Assembly (NCBI RefSeq): GCF_000143415.4
Contig: NW_003314265.1
Coordinates: 2,632,559 to 2,696,558 of the forward strand
Direction: 5' to 3'
From: Selaginella moellendorffii
Lineage: Eukaryota; Streptophyta; Lycopodiopsida; Selaginellales; Selaginellaceae
Length of the DNA stretch: 64,000 nucleotides
A program made the translations under genes and the position numbers. The notes under the pieces were generated by a model that was not told the DNA's origin, made no database searches, and was given only the letters and a program-made list of their open reading frames with translations. Numbering within the stretch: position 1 is the stretch's first letter; each line of letters opens with the position of its first letter. This document shows positions 46,764 to 56,500 of this stretch, one piece after another.

Positions 46764-49700
46764 TCAGAAGGATCCTCCAACCAGCTCTCCGGAGATCGAG
46801 GACGATGGCCGCAAGTCCTTGAGCAGCCCCACAACCTGTTGCATTGTGGGTCTCTTGCTGGGAGTCTCTGCCGTGCACAAGTAGGCCACTCTCAAAGCCT
46901 CGAGCATCTCGGTCATGTCTTCGTCCCCTTGCATCACCCTCGCGTCCAGAGCCTTGAAGCCCCGCTTCTCTTTGACCAGCCACCTCGTCCACTGCACAAC
47001 CCCGCCTTGGTTGCCGTGCCCTCCCGGGTAGTCGTCCCCGACGGGCCTCTTCCCCGTCACAAGCTCCAGGAGCACCACCCCGAACGAGTAAACGTCGGCC
47101 TTCGGCGACATCTCGCGGGAGGAGCCCGAGTTGCTGTTGCTGTTGTTGTTTCCTGCATTGGAGCTGCTGCTGCCAAACTCGGGCGGCACGTAGCCGGCCT
47201 CTCCGGTCCCAATCTCCACGAGCTGCGCCAGCCCAGTCCCGGCCAGCCGAGCCTCACACTCTGCGTCCAGAAGCACGTTGCTCGCCTTCACGTCGCCATG
47301 CACAACCGGGGGGCTGCAGCCGTGGTGCAGGAACGCCAGAGCCCGGGCGGTACACAGCGCGACGCGGTGGCGGACCGACCACGGCAGCACGGCCAGGACC
47401 GCCGCGTTAGTAGTCCCCTCCTGCCCATGCTCCCAAGTGTCCGTTGACCAGTCCTCGGTGTTGGGCATCCCCTCGGGCAGCTCGTGGAGCCGGCCATACA
47501 GGTCGCCCCCGTCCTGGACGTAGTCGTAAACCAGCAGCCTCTCCACCCCGACCATGCAGTAGCCCAGCAGCGGTACCACGTTGGGATGCTTGAGCCGGCC
47601 GATGGCTGCTAGCTGTGCACACGCGGATGCCACGTCCTCGGATGGTATCCCCTCGCCGAGGATCTTCACCGCAACGTGAATTCCACCTGGGAGGATGCCT
47701 TGGAAGACTGGGCCACAGCCGCCGTCGGGGACTTGCGCGTCCTTGCTAAAGTTGGCGGTGGCCTGGACGAGGTCCGAGAATGTGAGGTTGAGTAGCGGCT
47801 TCTCAAACATCACCACTGGGATGGTGTGTGGATCCCGGACCCCCGCCGCCCACACTGATGGATCCATCTCGGACGAGAAGGGGCCCGACATGGAGATGAA
47901 GCGCTCCTCTTTTGTTGGCTCTTGCTTCTTGTTGAAAACTTTGACGCTGCCTCGGCAGTAGCAGAGTCCGGCCAGGACGCAGAGGAGTGCTGCTGCTGAT
48001 CCCGTGACAATGCCGACTATGACTGCGACTCGCAAATGCCTCCTGTGTGGTGAGTTCCGGATGTTGTGCTCGCTGTTGTCTGATGGACTGTGGCCCGACG
48101 ACGGTACTATTTCTCGCGGGCAAGGCACATTCAGCACACGCCCACACAGTCCCTGTCATAGAAAAAGTGATCAGCTTTTGAAGCTACGGAGAAAGAAATT
48201 ATCAGAGAGAAAAGTTGGCAAGTAGTACCTTGTTCCCCAGTAAGCCTGAAGGGAGCATGAAGGGCCAACCAGGAACATCTCCACTGAGATCATTGTACGA
48301 AAAGTTCAAGTGCTGTAGCTGTGTCAACCTGGCCATGGAGTTGGGAATGGAGCCATTGAGTTGATTGTACGACATGTCCAGCGAAGTCAATCCCACCAGG
48401 CTTCCCAGACTTTCGGGAAGCGTTCCGTTGAGCTCGTTGTGCGAGAGGTCCAGCTGCTTCAACGTCTGGAGATTGCCAATCTCTTCGGGAATGCCTCCGG
48501 TGAGCTGAGTCGCGGAAAGATTCAAGTACTCGAGCTTCTTGAGTTCTTGAAGCTTTGGGAACCTGCTCTCCAGAAACGGATTGTTGTCCAGCCCGAGATG
48601 GACCAAGGACGGGAACCCGGTCAACTTCTCCGGTAGAGGCCCACTCAGCCTGTTTGTCGACAAGTCCAAGTACGCAAGACTTTGGAACGCTCCCAAGTCG
48701 GAAGAAACGGGGCCGCTGAACTCGTTGTTTTTGAGGTCTAGCTCCTTCAATGCAGCACCGACCTGCGATGGCAAAAGCCCAGACAAGCTGTTCCCGTCCA
48801 GCCGCAGAGTTTCTACCGAGTTCATACTCCAGATCCCCACAGAAACATTTCCTGACAAGTTGTTCTGCCCCAGATCGATGTAGCTCAAGGTGCTGTGCAA
48901 GAGCGACGGTGTTGGTAAACTCCCCACGAAAAAGTTGCTCCTGGCCGAGAACTTCCTCAATCCGGGGATGCGAAAAGTGCCCGTTGGAATCGTCCCACCC
49001 AAAAAGTTCCCCGAGATGTTGAGAACCTCCAGCTTCCTGAGCCCGTCCACGCGGGGAAAAGGCCCCGTGAAGTGGTTCTCGGAGAGATCCAGCACCGCGA
49101 GGTAGTGTAGCCGGCTCGTCTCCGGCGGCACCATTCCACTCAGCATGTTGTTGTTGAGGTAGAGAGCCTGGAGCTGGACCAAATGCGAGAGCCCCGACGG
49201 GAAGACCCCCGAGATCCTGTTGTAGGAGAGGTCGAGCGTCCGCAGGAACGAGCAGCCGAAGATGGCACCTGGGACCAGATCCTGGAAGTCGTTCCGGCTG
49301 AGATTCAACACCACCAAGCTCTTGAGCAGCCCAATGCTGGGAGGAATCTGGCCGGCAAGATGGTTCTGCGAGAGATCCAGGAAGAAGAGCCCCGAAGGCC
49401 GACCCAGCGCGATGGACATGGATCCCTGGAGGAGGTTCCTGGAGAGGTTGAGGTACTGGAGCTGCGGGAGGTCCCATAGATCCGTCGGGAGAGTGCCCGA
49501 GATGGAGTTGTTATAGAGATTGAGGTAGAGCAGCGAATCGAGCCTGCCAATGGAGTCCTGTGGGATGGATCCTCGCAACTCCCAGCCCTGCCAATCGATG
49601 CGAGTGACCCGGCTATCCGTGTCCGAGCAGCTGACGCCCGGCCAGCGGCAGGGCGAGCCGGAGAGATTGAATGCCGGTTGCGCTGGAAGCGCGCCTTGGA

Positions 49701-49812
49701 GAAAGATTCGTAGCGATTCCCTGTCCGATTCGGCGCCGCTCGACTGCGCGGATCCAGGATCAAGGCCGGAGATTATCGCGACGACGACCAAGGCAATCCT
49801 GGAAATTCTCAT
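46764..49812 (-). CDS. LRR receptor-like pseudokinase, At2g24230 type
   Basis: Two exons (49812-48229 and 48152-46764) sum to 2973 nt, 990 residues. A signal peptide (ISRIALVVVAIISGLDPGSA) and LRRNT (SGSPCRWPGVSCSD) lead to about 18 LRRs, then a membrane segment (VAVIVGIVTGSAAALLCVLA) and a kinase-like domain starting LTFSDLVQATANFS. The lysine of VAVKIL is kept, but the catalytic loop reads VVHGDVKASNVLLD and the DFG site reads LAGTGLAQL, so the metal-binding Asp is lost. Domain phrases TGKRPVGDDY and YLCTAETPSKRPTMQQVVGL closely resemble Arabidopsis At2g24230. It probably signals as a scaffold at the plasma membrane. A Ser/Asn-rich insert (SNAGNNNSNSNSGSS) sits in the activation segment. 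Confidence 0.9.
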
Positions 49813-51009
49813 CTCTTCCTGCGCTAGATTCTACTCCGCCGCCTCATCCAATGCTGCTAGTGCCGGAGTCGTCGATCGCGCAGCGGCGCCAGGGGAGTCG
49901 AAATACCTGGAAACATCACATCACGAACCTCGAATTGCGATTCCAGCTGTGCGTCCATGGCCAAGAACAGCGCCTGCGCCCTCCACGCATTGGCGCTGGC
50001 AAGCACAGCACAGACATCGACTGTGCAGGATCATCTTTGTCCTAGAATCCACCCCCATTGGCAGCCGCGAGCAAGAAAACACGGAGAATCCTCTCGCGTC
50101 GCTGCCAGCCGCTAGCGATCGATCGATGCGCCGCCCGTGTCGCGCGGCAAAGCCAAGCCAGGCCCCCAAAGATTGATGGCTATGGCGGACATTCAAAACA
50201 TTGACGATGAAAGGACAAGGTTAAAAGCTGTTTTAGTGAAATGGGGGCACTTTTTTTTACCAGAGGGCGGGCGTAAGTGCGAGTTGGTGGATTTGGCGGC
50301 AGTGATTGGCACCCCCAAATTTAGGGGGGAAACTGCGCGCTTTATTACCGTGCATGCTGGTAAAAAACACCAGACGAGACCGACGCGCTTCCTCGCTGGC
50401 TCATTAATTTCTCAATCTCATCCGTACGAGACTCCATCCCAGCCGTTGGGTTTAAGCGCATCCCGCCCGTCCATTCCTAAACTCTTTCGTCAAAGCGTGA
50501 GAGAACAGGCGAGCGAGCAGCAAATTCTCGCATTGGTTTCCAAACTTTGATCTTCTCACTTAGGGCCCCCGCGGGATGGATCTCGTCTCCCCTCTCGCTC
50601 TTTAAATGTCTTGTCAAAATCTCTTATTTCCTCCACATGAAACTTGAAAGACAAGTACTGCAAAACAGTCATGGCTCCACAAGTCACCAAAAACGAAAAG
50701 AGCATGGTCAGAGACACCCATGAATTTGAGATCAAGCTGTAACATCTTCTCTAAGCTATGGATTCTTTATAAATTCCAGTGTGATCTCTCTCTGTGTGTT
50801 CTTTGCTATGTTTGTTACAGGATCAATCGTCCTGCTCTGTAAACTTATCTGCTGTGTGGATGGAATGACACTATCAATCAATCCTCTCCTCCCAGCACCT
50901 TGAATGCTCCACTGCAGCAGCCAAGTTGTTAGCCAGTTCCTCGTGTTTTTATCCTCGGACCAGAGAATTTAAAGCTCATGATCTTACCTCGGCCGAAAGC
51001 TGCTATCAA
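49813..51009. other. Upstream of the pseudokinase receptor; 3' flank of aldose epimerase
   Basis: About 1.2 kb. A plus-strand 137-codon frame (50137-50550) has no recognisable domain and is probably fortuitous. GATC repeats near 50118. Confidence 0.35.
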
Positions 51010-52367
51010 TCACTCGAGCAAACACTTTGTTTTTTCCTTTCGTGTCACGGAGAATCTAAACACCATCTGGTGCCTGTAAACTTCCCCGGGGGAAACCATC
51101 ACGCTCGGGAACCTTGCGTCGTTAACGGCATTTGGAAATCCCTGCGTCTCGAGGCAAAGCCCGGCGTGCTTCCTGTAAACCTGTCCATCTTTTCCAGCCT
51201 CTGCCACTAAGAAGTTCCCCGTGTAGAACTGCAAGCCCGGCGCGTCCGTGAGAAGCTCCATCGTTCTTCCACTGGATGGATCTCTCACCCTGGCAGCAAA
51301 GCAAAGCCCAGGTCCTTGCTTCTGATCCAGCACGTAGTTGTGATCGTATCCCCCCTCGACTTGATCAATCCTGGAACCGATCCTGGCCTCTTGCAGGAAA
51401 TCAAAGGCGGTGCCTGCGACGGGGGCGAGCTCGCCAGTGGGAATCTGGAAGTCGTCCACTGGAGTGTAGCGAGAGGCCGAGATGCAAATGGTGTGGTCGA
51501 GGATGCTGCCGCTCTTGTGCCCCGCCAGGTTCCAGTACGTGTGCTGCGCAAGGCTGACCGGAGTTTGCTTGCTCGCCGGCACAGCTCTCATTTCCACGCG
51601 CAGCTCGTTCTCGTGAAGAGCATAAGTTACTGAAACGTCCAGCTCGCCCGGGAATCCTTCACGAAAAGGAAGAGAAGGCTTTAAAGCTGTACAGGAAGTC
51701 GAAAGCGAGGAAGCTATACCTTGCTCGCCATCGCTGCTGCGGTACGTAAATTCGACCGCTGGGACCTGAGATTCCTTGACAATTTGCGACTGCCACAGCA
51801 CTTTGTCATATCCAACTTCACCACCTGTGCAGTGTGGATGGTGTTTTTTTGTTTTTTTGTTTTTGTCCCACACAAACTTCACAGTGAGGAAAGTCCAGGC
51901 AGAAAAGAGCAAGCGTACCATGAAGAGTGTTCATGTTGTTATTGGCAGGCAGAGTGTACGTGACTCCATCCATGGAAAAAGATGCGTCTTTGATCCGGTT
52001 CGCTACGCGACCAACAATGCATCCAAAATACGGCGAGGTTCCATCCTGGAAAAACGACGACTCTAAGAAGAAGAAGAAGAAGAAGAAAGGCGAGAAAAAC
52101 AACAAAGAAGAGAAGATACCATGTAAGGATCGCAGGAATCAAATCCCAGAACGATATCAATGTCCTCTCCAGCTGCAAAAATTCAAATCTAGAGAGAAAA
52201 CCAAGGATTATTCTCAAACCTGAAGGATCCCTGAGGCAGAGCGAGACGATGGTCGCTCCCCAGTTCGTGATCCTGGCAGTGATGCCTCCATTCCTCAAGG
52301 TGTACAGATAGACCCCCGGCTTGCGCCCCCAAGCCTCCACATCTACACACTTGCTATCACTCGCCAT
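51010..52367 (-). CDS. Aldose 1-epimerase (mutarotase)
   Basis: Five or six exons. Readings: [90 protein letters not shown] and then [28 protein letters not shown] and [14 protein letters not shown]. The conserved histidines (R-V-ANRI region, HTYWNL) and the catalytic Glu in LETQ are present. The enzyme interconverts alpha and beta forms of glucose or galactose, feeding sugar metabolism. Exon 2 (around 52190-52122) and others are separated by introns of 60-120 nt; one holds an AAG repeat. No signal peptide is seen. Length about 345 residues is normal. Confidence 0.9.
52060..52086. repeat. (AAG)n microsatellite in an aldose epimerase intron
   Basis: About nine AAG units on the plus strand; on the coding strand it is CTT, part of a pyrimidine-rich intron. 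Confidence 0.85.
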
Positions 52368-52550
52368 TGCTAACAGAAGAATAGCATGCCCTTATTCTCC
52401 CAAATATTTTTCCTCAACTTATATTAGTTCTATTTCTAAAGATAAGATCGTAAAAACCTGATTTTTCTTCCTTTTTTTTGTAAAAAATTCTCCTTGAGTT
52501 CTTCAAGGCATAAATGTACACATTTGCTATGATCGATCGAGCAGACGAAG

Positions 52551-54854
52551 CTAGAGAGGTGGAGGAGGGACATGGTCGTGCTCCGAGAGGTATGGAGTGA
52601 CATGCCGGAGCTTCTTCTTGGCGAGGTCCTCGTCCAAGTTGGCCATGCTCGCCGTCCCGCCCCGGTAAGACTCCCACACGATGCTCGACAGCCTCTCCCT
52701 CACCGCCGCCGGCTCCTTGTCCCGCATCGCCTCCAGCTCCGCCTCCATGGTCTGCGGCTCCTTGAGGCTCGCAAACTCGCGCAGCAGCCGCTCGTGCACC
52801 GGCATCCAGTTCCGCGGCAGCGGCGAGAACACCGCCTCGGGTATCCGGTCCAGGAACCGGAACTCGATCGGCTCGATGCCCGTCTTCATGCCCGACACCA
52901 CCGCCTGCCGGTACTGCGGCGTCCGCCCCTTGCGGTCCTTGAGCTGGTAGCTCAAGTCGGAGCTGGCCGTCTTGTAAACCTTCGCCTGCGAGCGGAGCTT
53001 GTACTTGGCGGCGTACATCTTCGCCAGCGACGATCGGAAGACGTAGCCGATGAGGCCGCAGACGGCCTTGCGATTGAAGGCGTACTTGTACCAGTCGGCG
53101 AGCGCGCGGAGGAGCTTGTTCATGTGAGCGTTGGTCTGCGCCTGCTCGGTGTGGAAGAGCCTCATGCACGCCAGCGGGTGGTCGTCACCTTTGAGCACCC
53201 CGACCTCGCGGAGCTTGTGGAGGCAGTACTGCATGTCCGCCTTGACGCACAGGATGGTCTTGTGGAGCTTGAGCGTGCGGTACCTGTTGTCCGAGAAGAG
53301 CTGCCGCCGGGTGATGATGAGGCGGCGGCGGAAGATCTCGTGGCCCAGGAAGAAGGTCCGGCGGGTGATGTGCACCGGCGGGTCCAGGTCCGGCTCCGTG
53401 AAGAAGGTCTCGCGGCAAAAGGCACGGCAGCGCTCCACGGCGCGCAGCGCGTCGTGCCGCGTGCCGCGCACCGATATCAGGAAGTGCCCCGAGTAGCGGA
53501 TGTACTCCATGCGCTTGGAGTTGTCCGACATGAGCTCCTTCCCGGCCACCACCGCCAGCTGCTGCTCCAGCCGGGGATTCGGCGGCGGGGAGCCACCGCC
53601 ACCTTTTCCATCGCCACCTTCTTCATCGTCGCTGCTCGACGAGGAATCCTCGTAGTGCCGCCGCTCGATGTAAGGCGTGTTCCTGTAAGTCTCCTCGTCG
53701 TCGCTGCTGTCCGGCTCCTTCTTGTGCTGCCACAGATAATCTCCTTGCGGGGACTCGTCCGGCTCCATGCCCAAGTTTGGATCGTGGGGGCGGAAGAACT
53801 CGCTCATCTGGCCCTCCATCCACGAATCCAGCTCGTTGAGGTAGATGTTGGCGAGGAGAGGCGCGAGCTTGTGGCAGTATCCCCACTTGGGCGACTTTTG
53901 CGCCTCGACCGGAGCGAAGCCGAGCACGGTGTCCAGCCAGAACGGGCACCGCTTGGGCTTCTTATCCTCGCTCAGCTGCTTTAGCTGGCGATACGAGACT
54001 CTCACCGGCCGCGGGATGGGAACCTCGAGCCGGAGCCTCCCTCGGAGGCCGCTGGCGATGAGCTCGATCACCCTCGAGTCCTGGACGACGTTGGCGAGCA
54101 CCCGGGTGATAAGCTCCGGCTGCGGATCGTCGTAGAGCTTGGTGAGATCGCCCTTGACGGTCCACACCACGCCGTCGAAGTTGCCCTGGATGTAGCGCAG
54201 GCACGACTGCGCGCTCCGCCCCGGCCGCCCCCCAAACGCGCGCTGCGAGAGCCTCACCTCGAACAGCGGCTCCAGCACGAAGATGAGCACCTCCTGGACG
54301 ATCTCGTCCTGGAAATCGCCGCGGGGGTCGTCGCGCTGCCGGATTGGGGGCGGGTCGCTGCCGGGCTTGGGCGGCGGGAAGACGAAGATCTGCTCCTTGC
54401 CGCCCCAGGCGAAGGTGCCGTCCATGACCGCGCGCTTGAGGTTGTCGAGGTCGGCCAGGGTCTCCTGGTCGATCCGGCTGGTGGGCGCCCAGAGGCCGCG
54501 GTTGTAGCAGGATCGCTGGTAGGCGCAGTGCCAGAGGTCGGGGCTGTGGAGGAAGCGCTCCAGATTGTGGTGCGTCTTGTCGGGGCTGCGGTAGCTGCTG
54601 ATCCAGAGGTAGGAGATGAGATTGGTGGTGCGCAGCCGGGCGGCGGAGGTGCGCGGGCAGTAGTCCACCTCTTCCATGTTCTTGGCGAAGAGATAGGCGG
54701 GCTGGGGCTTGGGCTTGGGCGGGGTCTTGGCGTAGCTGCGCGTGATGACCATGGGCATCGCCTTGGCTTCCACCACTGCCTGGAGCCCTGCATTGGAATT
54801 TGGACGGCGCCATTGCCATCCGGATGCCCGCCTTGCTGCCGCTGTCGCGGCCAT
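52551..54854 (-). CDS. Nuclear-encoded group II intron maturase (nMAT-like)
   Basis: Intronless, 767 residues. A targeting-like N terminus (MAATAAARRASGWQWRRPNS) is followed by reverse-transcriptase-type blocks: LEPLFEVRLSQRAFGGRPGR, VWTVKGDLTKLYDD, KWGYCHKLAPLLANIYLNEL and then MEYIRYSGHFLISVRG, where the usual YADD is replaced by YSGH. A Ser/Asp-rich acidic insert with Gly and Pro (DSSDDEETYRN to KGGGGSPPPNP) lies between RT blocks. The C-terminal maturase X domain is present (LLRALADWYKYAFNRKAVCG, YKLRSQAKVYKTASSDLSYQ). nMATs import into mitochondria and help splice group II introns, for example of nad genes. No HNH endonuclease is seen. Start ATG 54854 is 64 bp from the divergent ATPase gene. 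Confidence 0.9.
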   Translation of the reverse strand: MAATAAARRASGWQWRRPNSNAGLQAVVEAKAMPMVITRSYAKTPPKPKPQPAYLFAKNMEEVDYCPRTSAARLRTTNLISYLWISSYRSPDKTHHNLERFLHSPDLWHCAYQRSCYNRGLWAPTSRIDQETLADLDNLKRAVMDGTFAWGGKEQIFVFPPPKPGSDPPPIRQRDDPRGDFQDEIVQEVLIFVLEPLFEVRLSQRAFGGRPGRSAQSCLRYIQGNFDGVVWTVKGDLTKLYDDPQPELITRVLANVVQDSRVIELIASGLRGRLRLEVPIPRPVRVSYRQLKQLSEDKKPKRCPFWLDTVLGFAPVEAQKSPKWGYCHKLAPLLANIYLNELDSWMEGQMSEFFRPHDPNLGMEPDESPQGDYLWQHKKEPDSSDDEETYRNTPYIERRHYEDSSSSSDDEEGGDGKGGGGSPPPNPRLEQQLAVVAGKELMSDNSKRMEYIRYSGHFLISVRGTRHDALRAVERCRAFCRETFFTEPDLDPPVHITRRTFFLGHEIFRRRLIITRRQLFSDNRYRTLKLHKTILCVKADMQYCLHKLREVGVLKGDDHPLACMRLFHTEQAQTNAHMNKLLRALADWYKYAFNRKAVCGLIGYVFRSSLAKMYAAKYKLRSQAKVYKTASSDLSYQLKDRKGRTPQYRQAVVSGMKTGIEPIEFRFLDRIPEAVFSPLPRNWMPVHERLLREFASLKEPQTMEAELEAMRDKEPAAVRERLSSIVWESYRGGTASMANLDEDLAKKKLRHVTPYLSEHDHVPPPPL

Positions 54855-54918
54855 TTCATAAACCCTACACCATAAACCCTAGAATTCCGTTGCGCCCTAA
54901 AATTCTTTCATTTTAAAG
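54855..54918. promoter_or_regulatory. 64-bp bidirectional promoter region with two telo-boxes
   Basis: AAACCCTA occurs at 54860-54867 and 54874-54881, and CCCTAAAATT near 54895. The 64 bp separate the start codons of the maturase (-) and the ATPase (+). Confidence 0.6.
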
Positions 54919-56151
54919 ATGGCGGCGAGGCGAGCAGTGCGTCCCTTGGAGAAGGATCTGCTGGCTGCCAGGTTCTTCAACAGGAAGCGCGAGCTGTCGG
55001 ATCTTAACGACCTTTTGACGCCGGAGGTGTTGGCGGAGCCGGGGCAGATGGTGATCGTCACGGGCCCGAAAGACTCGGGTAAGACGGCGCTGCTCAGGGA
55101 GTACCGCCGCCGGCAAGCCCATGGCGAGTTTCTGGGGGTCTCTTCCTACATCGACATGCGCGAGAAGCCCAACGTAGATCCAGCAGGCTTTGCGGCAAGC
55201 CTTCGTGGTAGCATGGTTGATAGCATGGAGCTTAAAGAAAAGCTGGGGATCGAAGTCCTGGGAGCCAACGTAGAGCACTGCAAGGGCAGTGCTAGTGAGG
55301 ATGGATTGTCCATGACAATGCGCTGGCTGGAATCATACTGCTTGGAGAGACGTCATCTGGTGAGGCCGGAGCAGTGCTCCACCACCTTGGTGGATGCATA
55401 CAAGCAAGGGTTTCCCACCATCTTCATCGATGAGGCGAATGCGTTAGCGGCATGGCACTCACTGCCCGATGGAGAAGCCCAGCTGGAGGCGCTCTTCCGC
55501 TTCCTTGTGCGCATCTCCAAGCAGGAGTGTGGAGCGCACATTGTGCTGGCCTCGTCTGAGAGCTTCTTCAGGAGATGGCTGCTCTCCTCGGCTGCATTCC
55601 AAGGCCACGGCGTCAGCGTCTTCAGCGTCGGCCACCTGGCTGAAGAAGAAGCCAAGGCGTTTATGCTGGAGCGCGTGCCGGCATCGTCCAAGAAGGAAGC
55701 CGAAGCTGTGTGGGATGATGTGTTCGCTCACGTTGGAGGCGCCATACTCAACTTGCACCGAGTCGTGCGCCTGGCACACCGCGCTGTGGCCACCGGCGAG
55801 CGTCTCCGGGATCGCTGGGAGCGAGAGAAGAAGCGGCTGTTCATGGATGCGGCGTACCGTGTCATGGAGGGATTTCGTCCGGAAGGGATGCGTAAGGTAG
55901 GTGTTCGAGAGCCGCCGAAGTGGAAAAAAGACGACTGGGCTCGCTTGGTGAAGAAGATGGCCGACTCCCGCGACGGTGTCATCGCGTATGACTCTCTGGC
56001 CGATGTTCCTGGCCTGGACTCGATGATCGAGCATGATCTCCTCCAGCTCCGGGCATACAGCGACACCGAGAGGGAGATCATTGCGGATGAGTGGCCCGTT
56101 GTCATTCCAACCTCCCGGATGGCTCTTCACGTTATGAGGATCAAAGGATGA
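54919..56151 (+). CDS. Archaeal-type (STAND/ATPase_2-like) P-loop ATPase
   Basis: Intronless, 410 residues. It starts with the typical FFNRKRELSDLNDLL phrase of archaeal-ATPase-family NTPases, followed by Walker A GPKDSGKTALL (about residues 50-60) and Walker B TIFIDEANAL (about 170-180), then a sensor-like HIVLASSESFFRRWL and a winged-helix-like C-terminal part (DGVIAYDSLADVPGLDSMIE). Such NTPases bind DNA or act as switches; the role here is unknown. No targeting peptide is obvious beyond MAARRAVRPLEKD, which is weakly basic. It shares a 64-bp start region with the maturase. Similar proteins are known from archaea, some protists and plants; I cannot place it without a search. Confidence 0.75.
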   Translation: MAARRAVRPLEKDLLAARFFNRKRELSDLNDLLTPEVLAEPGQMVIVTGPKDSGKTALLREYRRRQAHGEFLGVSSYIDMREKPNVDPAGFAASLRGSMVDSMELKEKLGIEVLGANVEHCKGSASEDGLSMTMRWLESYCLERRHLVRPEQCSTTLVDAYKQGFPTIFIDEANALAAWHSLPDGEAQLEALFRFLVRISKQECGAHIVLASSESFFRRWLLSSAAFQGHGVSVFSVGHLAEEEAKAFMLERVPASSKKEAEAVWDDVFAHVGGAILNLHRVVRLAHRAVATGERLRDRWEREKKRLFMDAAYRVMEGFRPEGMRKVGVREPPKWKKDDWARLVKKMADSRDGVIAYDSLADVPGLDSMIEHDLLQLRAYSDTEREIIADEWPVVIPTSRMALHVMRIKG

Positions 56152-56500
56152 TCTTTTAATGTTTTTACCTTTGGTTTATATATTCGGCGCTCCAGGAACA
56201 AGGCTCGAATCGCGTAGCCACACGATCCCACGCTCCACCAGGTCTGTGTGACTGACGCGACGAGATGGTTTGTCTATAATGACCACTATAACATTGTGAA
56301 GTTATCTGCAAGAGGACGCTCTGAGCTTCGCCCAGTCGGCCATGCTGAGCATATAAGTTGCAGGAGACAACGTCTTGCTCTGGCATCGCATCGAACAGAA
56401 ACTTTGCTTGATAGACACTACACGGCTGCACAGCTAGTATCGACTTCCACGACGCCAGGTTGTGCGTAGGCATCTCTTCGAACACTTTCTTTCCACTCTA
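56152..56500 (-). pseudogene. PPR gene fragment
   Basis: Minus strand reads MFEEMPTHNLASWKSILAVQ, FLFDAMPEQDVVSCNLYAQH and GRLGEAQSVL, about three decayed PPR units, then stops. The full gene is missing on both sides, and the internal spacing of the units is shortened. Confidence 0.6.

Noticed and set aside
50137-50550. 137-codon plus-strand ORF
   Set aside because: No domain, no splice logic, mixed composition; looks like chance in the leader region of the pseudokinase gene.
56190-56230. TTCGAATC-like word suggesting a tRNA
   Set aside because: No cloverleaf can be formed around it and the sequence belongs to the PPR fragment.
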